Below, piece by piece: positions 17,467 through 26,014 of a stretch of DNA of 64,000 bases. The notes under the pieces were generated by a model, which was given only the letters and a program-made list of their open reading frames with translations, was not told the origin of the DNA and searched no databases. Where the stretch lies: assembly GCF_025145845.1 (NCBI RefSeq), contig NZ_CP102253.1, positions 2,976,001 through 3,040,000 on the forward strand. Direction: 5' to 3'. The translations under genes were made by a program, and so were the position numbers. The DNA comes from Alistipes shahii WAL 8301 (lineage in GTDB: Bacteria; Bacteroidota; Bacteroidia; Bacteroidales; Rikenellaceae). Each line of letters begins with the position of its first letter. The stretch's first letter is position 1.

Positions 17467-17841
17467 TTAATTGCGTGCAATTTGCGCTCCGATCCACATG
17501 CCCAGCGCGGCGAAGGCGATGCAGACCGCGACGCTCAACGCAATGTAGGCCGTCGCAGGCCCGTAGTCTCCGGCACGCAGCAACCGCACGGCATCGGCCG
17601 AAAAGGTCGAAAAGGTGGTGAATCCTCCGCAGAATCCTGCGATGAGCAACCATCCTGCCGCAGCCGAATTCGTGGTCTCCAGCAGAATGCCGATCAGCAG
17701 CGATCCCGCGGCGTTGACCGTGAACGTTCCGGCCGGAAAACCCAGCAGCGTGTGCCCTCCGAGCAGCCAGACGGAGAGCATATAGCGGACGATGCTTCCG
17801 GCGGCGCCTCCCAGGCCCACGGCGAAAAGTTCACGAATCAT
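17467..17841 (-). CDS. crcB: Fluoride exporter, CrcB/FluC family
   Basis: 124 aa, four TM helices. Dual-topology dimers of this family form a fluoride channel. Motifs: GLGGAAGSIVRYMLS at the start, GTFTVNAAGSLLIG with the conserved Asn, and GFCGGFTTFSTFSAD with the phenylalanine-box and Na-site residues. A TAnnTTTG box lies 33 bp upstream. No fluoride riboswitch could be recognised in the short leader. Confidence 0.93.
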   Translation of the reverse strand: MIRELFAVGLGGAAGSIVRYMLSVWLLGGHTLLGFPAGTFTVNAAGSLLIGILLETTNSAAAGWLLIAGFCGGFTTFSTFSADAVRLLRAGDYGPATAYIALSVAVCIAFAALGMWIGAQIARN

Positions 17842-18110
17842 AATTTAAATATATGTATTATTTTACGGATGTGCAAATTTAAGCAAAAAATGATTACGAA
17901 TCGTTCAATTATTTGCCGAAATAAGTGGAATTTTTGTCACATATGGGTCGGGACCTTTTGGCGCCGGCCGTCCGGGCCATGCGGCGGCGTCTCCCTTCCG
18001 CGAGGGGCGTCGGGGGATGCATCGGTGCGCGGCGACTCCGCTTCGCCCGCGCGGGGCGGAGTCGGGAACGCGGCGGGATGCCGCGAAAACGGCGGGCGGC
18101 GGCGTGACCG
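17842..18110. other. crcB promoter region and a very GC-rich spacer
   Basis: On the minus strand TAAATTTG (17874-17881) is a good -7 box for crcB. The first 100 bp are AT-rich. The rest (17950-18110) is extremely GC-rich with CGGC/GCCG blocks and can form multiple hairpins, perhaps a terminator for proA or another repeat. A 60-codon open frame at 17925-18107 is rejected as compositional. Confidence 0.5.
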
Positions 18111-19361
18111 TCATGGCTCTCTGGTCTGTCCGTTGCCTGAAATCACGTATTTGTAGGTCGTGAGTTCGGGCAGCCCCATCGGGCCGCGGGCGTGGAGTTT
18201 CTGGGTCGAAATGCCGACCTCGGCGCCGAACCCGAACTGGCCGCCGTCGGTGAAGGCCGTCGAGACGTTGACGTAGACGCACGCCGCATCGACCCGCCGG
18301 GTGAACTCCCGGGCCGTCCCGGCGTTTTCGGTGACGATGGCTTCGCTGTGGCGCGAGGAGTAGCGGGCGATGTGCGCCAGAGCTTCGTCGAGGGAGCCGA
18401 CGGTCCGCACGGCCAGCTTGTAGTCGAGGAATTCGGTCCCGAAGTGCTCCTCCGCGGCGGGGCGGAGCAGGCACGCGGGGTAGCGGCCTTCGAGTGCGGC
18501 GTACGCCTCCGCGTCGGCGTAGACCGTGACGCGTTCGGCGGCCATCGGGTCGCACAGTTCCGCGAGGTCCCGGAGCCGTTCGCGGTGGACGATGAGGCAG
18601 TCGAGGGCGTTGCAGACGCTGACGCGCCGCGTCTTGGCGTTGCAGACCACGGCGCGGCCTTTCGTCAGATCGCCGTCGAGGTCGAAGTAGGTGTGGACGA
18701 TGCCCGCCCCGGTTTCGATCACGGGTATGCGGGCGTTTTCGCGCACGAAGCGGATCAGTCCCGCGCCGCCGCGCGGGATCACCACGTCGACGTAACCCAC
18801 GGCGTTCAGCAGCGCTCCGGCAGCCTCGTGGCCCGCGGGCAGCAGGGTGAAGGCCGCCGGGTCGATGCCTTCGCTGCGGAGCGCCTCGCGGAGCAGGGCG
18901 GCGATGGCTTCGTTGGAGCGGCGGGCGTCGCTGCCGCCCTTCAGCACGCAGGCGTTGCCCGTCTTCATCGAGAGCGAGAAAATGTCGGCCGTGACGTTGG
19001 GGCGCGCCTCGCAGATCATGCCCACCACGCCGAACGGTACGCGGACCTTGCGGAGGGTCATGCCGTTGGGACGGGTCCATTCGGCGATCGTTTCGCCCTG
19101 CGGCGAGGGCAGTCCGGCGACGGATTCCATGTCGGCGGCGATCGAGGCGATGCGTTCCGCCGTCAGCCGCAGGCGGTCGCGCATGGGTGAATCGGCGTCC
19201 ATCGCCTCCAGGTCGAGGGCGTTGGCCGCGAGCACTTTTCCGGCGTTTTCCCGCAGCAGGGCGGCGGCTTTCACGACGGTGCGGCTCAATCGCCCGGCGT
19301 CGACAAGGGCCAGTTCGTTGCCGGCGCGCCGGGCGGCGACGAAGATCGTATCGTATTCCAT
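18111..19361 (-). CDS. proA: Glutamate-5-semialdehyde dehydrogenase (gamma-glutamyl phosphate reductase)
   Basis: Second step of proline synthesis: NADPH reduces gamma-glutamyl phosphate to the semialdehyde. 416 aa from the ATG at 19361, two bases after the proB stop, so the pair is an operon. Landmarks are VPFGVVGMICEARPNVTAD, VLKGGSDARRSN, the catalytic-cysteine region AKTRRVSVCNALDCLIVH, and FGFGAEVGISTQKLHARGP near the end. The frame stays open 330 bp further upstream, but that part is antisense-frame noise inside proB. Confidence 0.95.
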   Translation of the reverse strand: MEYDTIFVAARRAGNELALVDAGRLSRTVVKAAALLRENAGKVLAANALDLEAMDADSPMRDRLRLTAERIASIAADMESVAGLPSPQGETIAEWTRPNGMTLRKVRVPFGVVGMICEARPNVTADIFSLSMKTGNACVLKGGSDARRSNEAIAALLREALRSEGIDPAAFTLLPAGHEAAGALLNAVGYVDVVIPRGGAGLIRFVRENARIPVIETGAGIVHTYFDLDGDLTKGRAVVCNAKTRRVSVCNALDCLIVHRERLRDLAELCDPMAAERVTVYADAEAYAALEGRYPACLLRPAAEEHFGTEFLDYKLAVRTVGSLDEALAHIARYSSRHSEAIVTENAGTAREFTRRVDAACVYVNVSTAFTDGGQFGFGAEVGISTQKLHARGPMGLPELTTYKYVISGNGQTREP

Positions 19362-19363
19362 TT

Positions 19364-20458
19364 TTATTCCAGATATAGGTAATCGCAGTGAATCAGCGGT
19401 TTGAGACCTTTGCGGCCGAGGTTGCGGCGGGCCGTCGCGCTGTCGCACGAGATGCGGCCCACGCCCAGTGGGGCGCCTTCGGGCGAGAGGATGCGTACGA
19501 TGTCGTCGCGCTCGAAATCCCCTTCGACGGCCGTGACGCCCACGGCGAGGATGCTCGCGGCCTTGCTCTGCGAGACGGCCGCGGCGGCCCCGGCGTCGAG
19601 GTGCAGGGCGCCCTTGGCGAAGCCTTCGCTGCTGGCGATCCACTTCTTGACCCCCGAAGCCGGTCGGGGAGCCGCTTCGAAACGCGTGCATACGACGTCG
19701 CGGTCCGTGAGGATCAGATCCGTCAGGATATTGTCGCGGCGGCCGTTGGCGATCACGACCTCGATGCCCTCGCCCGCCGCGCGCGACGAAATGCGGCTCT
19801 TGGTCGTCATGCCTCCGCGACCGCGCGAGGAACGCGCCGTGTCGATGTACTGCGAAAGGTCGCGGCCCGGGGCGACGCGGCGGATGACCTGCGAGGCGGG
19901 GTCCGAAGGCGAACCGTCGTAGATGCCGTCGATATTGCTCAAGATGACGAGCGCCTCGGCTCCCATCATCGCCGCCACGAGACCCGAAAGTTCGTCGTTG
20001 TCGGTGAACATCAGCTCCGTGACCGAGATCGTGTCGTTCTCGTTGACGATCGGGACGACGCCCGCCGCGAGCATCGCCTCCATGCAGTTGCGCTGGTTGA
20101 GGTACTGCCGCCGCGTGGAGAGGCTCTCCTTGGTGGTGAGCACCTGCCCGCAGGCGATGCCGTATTCGTTGAAGAGGTCGTAGTAGCGGTTCAGCAGTTT
20201 CACCTGCCCGACGGCCGAGAAGAGCTGGCGGGCCGAAACGGTGTCGATGCGTCCGACGCGGGTTTCGAGCAGGCTGCGGCCCGAGGCCACGGCGCCCGAC
20301 GAGACGAGGATGAACTCCGTGCCGGCCCGGTGCAGGCGCGCCAACTGGTCCACGAGCGCCGAGATGCGCGTGGTGTCGGGCCGTCCGTCCTCGCGGGTGA
20401 GCACATTGCTGCCGATCTTGACGACGATGCGGCGGTATTTTTTCGATTCACAATTCAT
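19364..20458 (-). CDS. proB: Glutamate 5-kinase with C-terminal PUA domain
   Basis: First committed step of proline synthesis; phosphorylates glutamate. 364 aa. The amino-acid kinase domain occupies residues 8-260 (VVKIGSNVLTRE, LVSSGAVASGR, PIVNENDTISVTEL, NIDGIYDGSPSDP, RGRGGMTTK). A PUA domain follows at about 275-360 (GALHLDAGAAAAVSQSK). Feedback inhibition by proline is typical of the family. It is followed by proA after 2 bp. Confidence 0.95.
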   Translation of the reverse strand: MNCESKKYRRIVVKIGSNVLTREDGRPDTTRISALVDQLARLHRAGTEFILVSSGAVASGRSLLETRVGRIDTVSARQLFSAVGQVKLLNRYYDLFNEYGIACGQVLTTKESLSTRRQYLNQRNCMEAMLAAGVVPIVNENDTISVTELMFTDNDELSGLVAAMMGAEALVILSNIDGIYDGSPSDPASQVIRRVAPGRDLSQYIDTARSSRGRGGMTTKSRISSRAAGEGIEVVIANGRRDNILTDLILTDRDVVCTRFEAAPRPASGVKKWIASSEGFAKGALHLDAGAAAAVSQSKAASILAVGVTAVEGDFERDDIVRILSPEGAPLGVGRISCDSATARRNLGRKGLKPLIHCDYLYLE

Positions 20459-20520
20459 AATTCACAATTCAAAATCGCTTCGTCCGGACAAACGGATTCG
20501 GTCGCCTGCCCCCCCCCTCC

Positions 20521-20627
20521 CGTCATTGCGAGGAGCGTGGCGACGCGGCAATCCGATCAAAGGTCGTAACCTCACAACGCGTCCAGCGGATTCCCACGTC
20601 GGTCCTTCGGCTCTTCCCGGAATGACA
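20521..20627. repeat. Palindromic intergenic repeat with GTCATT/AATGAC ends
   Basis: It opens CGTCATTGCGAGGAGCGTGG and closes CTCTTCCCGGAATGACA; inner arms are GCGGCAATCC and GCGGATTCCC. The ends are inverted and the whole can fold. This 'cattgcgaggagcg...ggcaatcc' theme is a widespread bacterial REP/MITE-like sequence. Only one copy is in the window. It lies between proB and the response regulator. Confidence 0.65.
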
Positions 20628-20648
20628 ATCCAATTTTCACCTTTCGTT

Positions 20649-21320
20649 TCAGGGTTCATATTTATATCCCACGCCCTTGACCGTGACGATGCGTTCGTCG
20701 CCGATCTTCTGGCGCAGCTTGCGGATGTGCACGTCGATCGTGCGGTCGCCCACGACGACCTCCGTGCCCCAGATCTTGGCGTAAATCTCCTCGCGGGGAA
20801 TCAGCTTCCCGGGCGACGAGTGGAGCAGGTCCAGCAGCGCGAACTCCTTGCGCGGGAGGGTGATCTCCTGTCCGTCGCGGATCACCGTGTAACGCTCGCG
20901 GTCGACCGTGAGCCCCGGGGCCGGGGCCTTCTCGGGAGGTCTGTCGGCGTCGATGCGCTTGAGGATCGCCTGCACGCGGCTTACCAGCAGCTTCATCTTG
21001 ATAGGCTTGGTCAGGTAGTCGTCGGCTCCCACGTCGAACCCTGCCAGCTGCTGCCCCTCCTCGCCCAGCGCCGAGAGGAAAACCACCATCGTGTCCTTCA
21101 GCACGGGGTTTCGGCGGATCGCGCGGCAGGTCTGCGCCCCGTCCATCACCGGCATCATCATGTCCAGCAGGATCAGGTGCGGACGGCATTCGGCGGCCAC
21201 TTTCAGCGCCTCGGCGCCGTTTTCGGCCGTGAAGACTTCGTAACCCTCGCGTACGAGGTTGTAACGGACGAATTCGAGGATGTCTACCTCGTCGTCGACC
21301 AGCAGGATACGGTGACTCAT
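20649..21320 (-). CDS. OmpR/PhoB-family response regulator (orphan)
   Basis: 223 aa. The receiver domain (1-120) has the acidic pocket D9-D10, phosphoacceptor D53 in LILLDMMMPVMDG and the conserved Lys in YLTKPIKMK. The C-terminal winged helix (about 135-222) has RKEFALLDLLHSSPG and RTIDVHIRKLRQKIG. By family it binds direct repeats when phosphorylated. No histidine kinase gene is next to it: proB is on one side and a divergent helicase on the other. Confidence 0.92.
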   Translation of the reverse strand: MSHRILLVDDEVDILEFVRYNLVREGYEVFTAENGAEALKVAAECRPHLILLDMMMPVMDGAQTCRAIRRNPVLKDTMVVFLSALGEEGQQLAGFDVGADDYLTKPIKMKLLVSRVQAILKRIDADRPPEKAPAPGLTVDRERYTVIRDGQEITLPRKEFALLDLLHSSPGKLIPREEIYAKIWGTEVVVGDRTIDVHIRKLRQKIGDERIVTVKGVGYKYEP

Positions 21321-21416
21321 GGTGTCGGTTTTCGGTCAGGCGGCCCGCGAGGGGCCGTGTGTGCGTAACTTTTTGCGAAGATAATGATTTTCCGGCGAAT
21401 ATTCAATAAATTGTCG

Positions 21417-21424
21417 TACCTTTG
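21417..21424 (+). promoter_or_regulatory. -7 box for the DEAD-box helicase
   Basis: TACCTTTG fits TAnnTTTG, 19 bp before the chosen ATG at 21444. This short distance supports that start over the earlier in-frame ATG at 21384, which lies upstream of the box. Confidence 0.65.
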
Positions 21425-21443
21425 GCCTTTCAACTATTCATAT

Positions 21444-23456
21444 ATGATCAACGAAGCTGATTTCAGCGCTTTAGGCCTCAGCGAGGAGATGCTCGCGGCC
21501 GTCCAGGCAAAAGGGTTCGAAACACCCACCTCCATCCAACGACTTACGATTCCCCGTCTGCTCTCGGGAGAGAACGACATCATCGCGCAATCCCAGACCG
21601 GCACGGGTAAAACGGCGGCTTTCGGGCTGCCGATACTCCAGCAGATCGAGCCTTCGAAAGAGGGCGTGCAGTCCATCATCCTCGTCCCGACGCGCGAGTT
21701 GGCCGTGCAGGCCGCCGAGGAACTTTTGAGTTACAACCGCGAGCGGCGGCTCTCGATCACGGCCATCTACGGAGGGGCCGCGATGAGCGAGCAGCTGCGC
21801 CGCCTGTCGCGGGGCGTCGACATCGTCGTCGGCACGCCGGGGCGCGTGCTGGACCACATCCGCCGCGGTACGCTCAAATTGGACAAGGTCCGTTTCCTGG
21901 TCCTGGACGAAGCCGATGAAATGCTCAACATGGGCTTCGTGGAGGATGTCGAGGAGATCATGGGCCATACGGGCGAAGACCGCCGCGTGCTGCTCTTTTC
22001 GGCCACGATGCCCGAGCGGATCATCCGTCTTTCGGAGGCTTACATGCGCAATACGGAGGTGCTGCGCGTGGAGTCGCAGCACCTGACGGCCGACCTCACG
22101 AACCAGATCTATTTCGAGGTGCGCGAAGCCGACAAGTTCGACGCCATGACGCGCATCATCGACATCGAACCGGACTTTTACGGCATCGTCTTCTGCCGCA
22201 CGAAGATCGGCGTGGACGAGGTGGCGACGCGTCTGGTGGCCCAGGGCTATTCGGCCGAGGGGCTGCACGGCGACGTGTCGCAGGCCCAGCGCGAGAAGAT
22301 TCTCCGCAAGTTCCGCGACAAGGCGGTCAACATCCTGGTGGCGACCGACGTGGCTGCGCGGGGTATCGACGTGTCGAACCTCTCGCACGTGATCAACTAT
22401 TCGCTGCCGCAGGATTCGGAGAGCTACGTCCACCGCATCGGCCGTACGGGCCGCGCCGGCAACCAGGGTACGGCCATCACCTTCATTTCGGGCGCCGAAC
22501 TGCGCCGTTTCAACTGGATGATGCGCGACATCAAGGCCGACATCAAGCGGGAGACGCTGCCTTCGCCGCAGGACATCGTGGCGATGAAGCGCGCCAAGAT
22601 CAAGGACGATTTGCAGGAGATCGTGGCCAATGAGAGCTACGGCGACTACGCCGACATCGCGGCCGAACTGCTCGAAAGCTATGCGCCCGACGTGGCGCTG
22701 GGGGCCTTGCTGCGGCTGGCTTTCCGCAGTGAGCTGGATCAGAGCAATTATCCCGAAATCCGTTCGTTCTCGGTCGACCGCAAGGGCAAGGCGCGGCTGT
22801 TCCTGGCGCTCGGAGGCCGCGACGGCTACACGGCCCGCCGGATCGTGGAGATGCTCAAGCGCAAGTGCGGACTGCGGGACAAGAATATCGACGACGTGCG
22901 TGTCTTCGAGAACTATTCGCTGGTGAGCGTGCCGTTCAGCGACGCCGAGGCGGTCGTGGGGCAGCTCAACGCCTCGGGAGGCCGTCGCCGCATCGCCAAG
23001 ATTGACGGTTCCGATGCGGAGAACGGCGGCGGAAAGCGGCGCCGGCCGGCTACGGAGGGTCGCAACGGCGGCGAAGGCGCGTCCGGAAGCGAATCGGCCG
23101 GAGAGCCTCGTTCCGAGACGCGGGGCCGCAGGAAGGCCGGGCAGCCCGAGGGCGCGGAGGAGTTCCGCTCCGAAAGGCGGCCGCGCAGGGAAACCGCGGA
23201 AACGGCGGACGACGCCGGGGAGCGGCGTCCCGTGACGCGGAGCCGGAAAAAGGCCGAGAACGACTGGAACGCGTCTCCGGCAGGCGGCAACGACGGGTTC
23301 GACTGGGAGGCTTTCCAGCGTTACGACGATGCCGCGGCATGGGAGAAGCCCAAGCGCGGCGGCGGGACCAGGAGCGTCCGCCGCAGCGGCCGTCCCGTCA
23401 CCACGGGCCGTCAGGCTGCGCCCAAACGCATTGCCGCAAAGGGCCGCAAGCGCTGA
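21444..23456 (+). CDS. DEAD-box ATP-dependent RNA helicase with DbpA-type RNA-binding domain
   Basis: 670 aa. Core motifs in order: QSQTGTGKTAAFGLP (Walker A), PTRELAVQ, TPGRVLDHIRRG, VLDEADEMLNMG, FSATMP, ATDVAARGIDVS and HRIGRTGRAGNQG. A DbpA RNA-binding domain follows (about 450-540, around VDRKGKARLFLALGGRDGY), then a 130-residue low-complexity basic/acidic tail rich in R, G, E and A. Proteins of this type (CsdA/DeaD, DbpA) remodel rRNA during ribosome assembly or cold growth. It is divergent from the response regulator. Confidence 0.95.
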   Translation: MINEADFSALGLSEEMLAAVQAKGFETPTSIQRLTIPRLLSGENDIIAQSQTGTGKTAAFGLPILQQIEPSKEGVQSIILVPTRELAVQAAEELLSYNRERRLSITAIYGGAAMSEQLRRLSRGVDIVVGTPGRVLDHIRRGTLKLDKVRFLVLDEADEMLNMGFVEDVEEIMGHTGEDRRVLLFSATMPERIIRLSEAYMRNTEVLRVESQHLTADLTNQIYFEVREADKFDAMTRIIDIEPDFYGIVFCRTKIGVDEVATRLVAQGYSAEGLHGDVSQAQREKILRKFRDKAVNILVATDVAARGIDVSNLSHVINYSLPQDSESYVHRIGRTGRAGNQGTAITFISGAELRRFNWMMRDIKADIKRETLPSPQDIVAMKRAKIKDDLQEIVANESYGDYADIAAELLESYAPDVALGALLRLAFRSELDQSNYPEIRSFSVDRKGKARLFLALGGRDGYTARRIVEMLKRKCGLRDKNIDDVRVFENYSLVSVPFSDAEAVVGQLNASGGRRRIAKIDGSDAENGGGKRRRPATEGRNGGEGASGSESAGEPRSETRGRRKAGQPEGAEEFRSERRPRRETAETADDAGERRPVTRSRKKAENDWNASPAGGNDGFDWEAFQRYDDAAAWEKPKRGGGTRSVRRSGRPVTTGRQAAPKRIAAKGRKR

Positions 23457-23579
23457 CGAAGGGCCGGAACAGACCGGAAAATTGCGCCGCCGTGCCGGGA
23501 TGCAGCGATTTCGCGCTTCCGCAGGGCGGCGTTGTTGCATGTTTTGACGAAATCTTTTCGGCGTTCCGCATAAAATGGT

Positions 23580-23587
23580 TATATTTG
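23580..23587 (+). promoter_or_regulatory. -7 box for the DUF349 gene
   Basis: TATATTTG fits TAnnTTTG, 50 bp before the ATG at 23638. Confidence 0.6.
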
Positions 23588-23637
23588 CGAGATTTATATG
23601 CTTCCGCATATGCGGGAACCAAAAAACGTGTACTGAA

Positions 23638-25866
23638 ATGGCTACTGAAAAACCGACACTTCCTGCTCCCGAGGAGCAAGTCAGCCCTGCGGCTGAAGAT
23701 GCGCAAGCGAATCCTGCCGTGACTGCCCGAGTCCCTGAACCCGAAATGCCCGCCGCCGGACCGGCTGCGGAGGCGTCCGCCGCTGCGGAAGAACCCGTTG
23801 CGGAGGTTGCGGACGCGCCCGCGGAATCCGCCGTGACGGAGACGCCCGCCGCCGAAGCGTCTGCCGGGGTTGCCGAAGCGCCCGCCGCAGAAACGCCTGC
23901 GGAGGAGGCCGCCGCGGAGCGGATTTCCGGGGAGGAGGCTGCGCCGCGCGCCAAACGTGCCCGGATCAAGCCTGCCGCCGGGCCGGAGGTTGCGGAATCG
24001 GAGGAGGACGCGTCCCGGGACGTGCAGGTGGACTTTGCCGATGAGGAGGCTGCGCTCGCGGCGCAGAATGCCGGGCTGGAGATCGAGGGCGCGACGCCCG
24101 AGGAGGAGGCCGCGGAGGAACTCGCCGCGCAGAAGCCCGAGGAGGACAAGTTCGCCGGAAAAGGCAAGGAGGAGTTGGTGGCCCTGTTCGCCCGGATGCT
24201 CGAAGAGCAGCCCGTGCAGTCGATCCGCCGGGATGTGGAGGCGTTGAAGATCGCCTTTTACCGCATCCGCCGCGCCGAGGTCGAGGCCGCACGCCGCCGC
24301 TTCGTCGAGGAGGGCGGCGCCGAGGAGGATTTCGCTCCTTCGGTGGACGGCGCCGAAATTCAGCTCAAGGAGCAGTTCAAGGAGTACCGCCGCCGCCGCG
24401 ACGCGTTCATCGCCAACCTCGAAGCCGAGAAGGAGGCGAATCTCAAGGTCAAGCAGGCGATCATCGAGGAGCTGAAGGAGCTGGTCAATTCGGACGAGAC
24501 GCTCAACCATACGTTCAACAAGTTCCGCGAGTTGCAGCAGCGCTGGAAGGATACCGGCATCGTGCCGCAGCAGCATGTCAAGGATTTGTGGGAGACCTAC
24601 AACCTGCACGTCGAGAATTTTTACAGCTTCATCAAGATCAACAAGGAGCTGCGTGACCTCGATCTGAAGAAGAACTACGAACAGAAGGTAGCCCTCTGCG
24701 AGCAGGCCGAGGCGCTGGTGCTGGAGCCTTCCGTCGTCGAGGCGTTCCACAAGCTGCAAAAACTCCATGACGAGTGGCGCGAGACGGGTCCCGTCGCCAA
24801 TGAGTACAAGGAGGCGCTCTGGGAGCGTTTCAAAGCCGCGTCGAGCCGTATCAACAAACAGCATCAGGAGCATTTCGAAACGCTGAAGGGCGAGCAGGTG
24901 AAGAACCTCGAACTCAAGACCGGGCTGTGCGTCGCCACGGAGGAACTTTCGTCCCAGCCGCTCACCACCCGCAAGGAGTGGAACCGCGCGAGCGACCGTC
25001 TGCTGGAGATTCAGAAGACCTGGAAGACCATCGGTTTCGCGCCGAAGAAAGATAACAACCGCATCTACGAACGTTTCCGCACGGCGTGCGACCGTTTCTT
25101 CGAGGCCAAGCGGCAGTTCTATGCCGGAATGAAGACCGAGATGGAGCACAACCTTCAATTGAAGATTGAGATCTGCGAGGCCGCCGAGTCGCTGATGAAC
25201 AGCGAGGAGTGGAAGAAGGCCACCGACGAACTGATCGCCCTCCAGGCCCGCTGGAAGCAGATCGGAGCCGTGTCGCGGCGCCATTCGGACGCCGTCTGGA
25301 AGCGTTTCCGCGCTGCCTGCGACAAGTTCTTCGAGCGCAAGGCGTCGCACTTCGCGAGCGTCGACGGCGAGCACGAGGAGAACCTGCAGAAGAAACTCGC
25401 CCTGCTGGCCGAAATGGCCGGGGCCGACGTGAAGGCCGGGGGCTACGAGGTGATCCGCGAGTTCCAGCGCCGCTGGGGCGAGATCGGTTTCGTGCCCATC
25501 AAGCAGAAGGACGCCATCCAGAAAAAGTACAAGGCCGCCGTGGACGAGCTGTTCAACACGCTGCGCGGTTCGGAGCGCGACCGTTCGATGGGCCGCTTCC
25601 GCGAGAAAGTCTCGTCGTTCAAGGCGTCGGGCGACCGCCGCCTGCGCTCGGAACGCGAACGCCTCTACAACAAGGTGCGTCAGCTGGAGCAGGAGATCGG
25701 CCTCCTGGAGAACAACATCGGCTTCTTCGCCAAGTCGAAGAACGCCGAGGCGTTGGTGGCCGACGTGCGTGCGAAGATCGAGCGCGCCCGCGAGGAGATG
25801 GCCTCGACGATCGAGAAGGTGAAGCTGATCGACAAGCAGGACCAGGACGAAAATAACAATGCCTGA
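23638..25866 (+). CDS. DUF349-repeat protein with Ala/Glu/Pro-rich N-terminal tail
   Basis: 742 aa. Residues 1-165 are low-complexity (A, E, P, few hydrophobics) and probably disordered. Then come five DUF349 helical repeats of the form 'W(r)xiGxv...(lw/iy)xrFr(x)axdxFf': RWKDTGIVPQQ, EWRETGPVANE, TWKTIGFAPKK, RWKQIGAVSRR and RWGEIGFVPIK. A basic coiled coil ends the protein. There is no signal peptide. DUF349 proteins are widespread and little studied; no activity is claimed. It has its own promoter; pyrG follows after a repeat. Confidence 0.85.
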   Translation: MATEKPTLPAPEEQVSPAAEDAQANPAVTARVPEPEMPAAGPAAEASAAAEEPVAEVADAPAESAVTETPAAEASAGVAEAPAAETPAEEAAAERISGEEAAPRAKRARIKPAAGPEVAESEEDASRDVQVDFADEEAALAAQNAGLEIEGATPEEEAAEELAAQKPEEDKFAGKGKEELVALFARMLEEQPVQSIRRDVEALKIAFYRIRRAEVEAARRRFVEEGGAEEDFAPSVDGAEIQLKEQFKEYRRRRDAFIANLEAEKEANLKVKQAIIEELKELVNSDETLNHTFNKFRELQQRWKDTGIVPQQHVKDLWETYNLHVENFYSFIKINKELRDLDLKKNYEQKVALCEQAEALVLEPSVVEAFHKLQKLHDEWRETGPVANEYKEALWERFKAASSRINKQHQEHFETLKGEQVKNLELKTGLCVATEELSSQPLTTRKEWNRASDRLLEIQKTWKTIGFAPKKDNNRIYERFRTACDRFFEAKRQFYAGMKTEMEHNLQLKIEICEAAESLMNSEEWKKATDELIALQARWKQIGAVSRRHSDAVWKRFRAACDKFFERKASHFASVDGEHEENLQKKLALLAEMAGADVKAGGYEVIREFQRRWGEIGFVPIKQKDAIQKKYKAAVDELFNTLRGSERDRSMGRFREKVSSFKASGDRRLRSERERLYNKVRQLEQEIGLLENNIGFFAKSKNAEALVADVRAKIERAREEMASTIEKVKLIDKQDQDENNNA

Positions 25867-25904
25867 CGATCGGATCGCCCTGCCGCTCCGGACGCCGGCC
25901 CACG

Positions 25905-25975
25905 GCGGAACGCCGTGTATACAGGTTTGACCCGCCCCCGAACCCCCGCCTTGGCGGGGGCTTGCGGAAAAAGGC
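25905..25975. repeat. Short GC-rich intergenic repeat, related to the dispersed family
   Basis: CAGGTTTGACCCGCCCCCGA followed by the hairpin CCCCCGCCTTGGCGGGGG. It shares the 'tTGACCC...CCC' core and the following hairpin with the copies at 6-17 kb. It may terminate the DUF349 transcript before pyrG. Confidence 0.55.
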
Positions 25976-26014
25976 GCTGAACGGTGTTACAACGAATTTA
26001 TAAATAAAACAGTA

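Noticed and set aside
17842..17881. Fluoride riboswitch before crcB
   Set aside because: The leader after the -7 box is only about 25 nt, too short for the aptamer.
17925..18107. 60-codon plus-strand frame in the crcB-proA gap
   Set aside because: Arg/Gly/Ala-only composition in an extremely GC-rich stretch; no start signals.
21471..24167. 898-codon open frame on the minus strand
   Set aside because: It lies antisense to the DEAD-box helicase and the start of the DUF349 gene, has no recognisable domain, and long antisense frames are expected at this GC.
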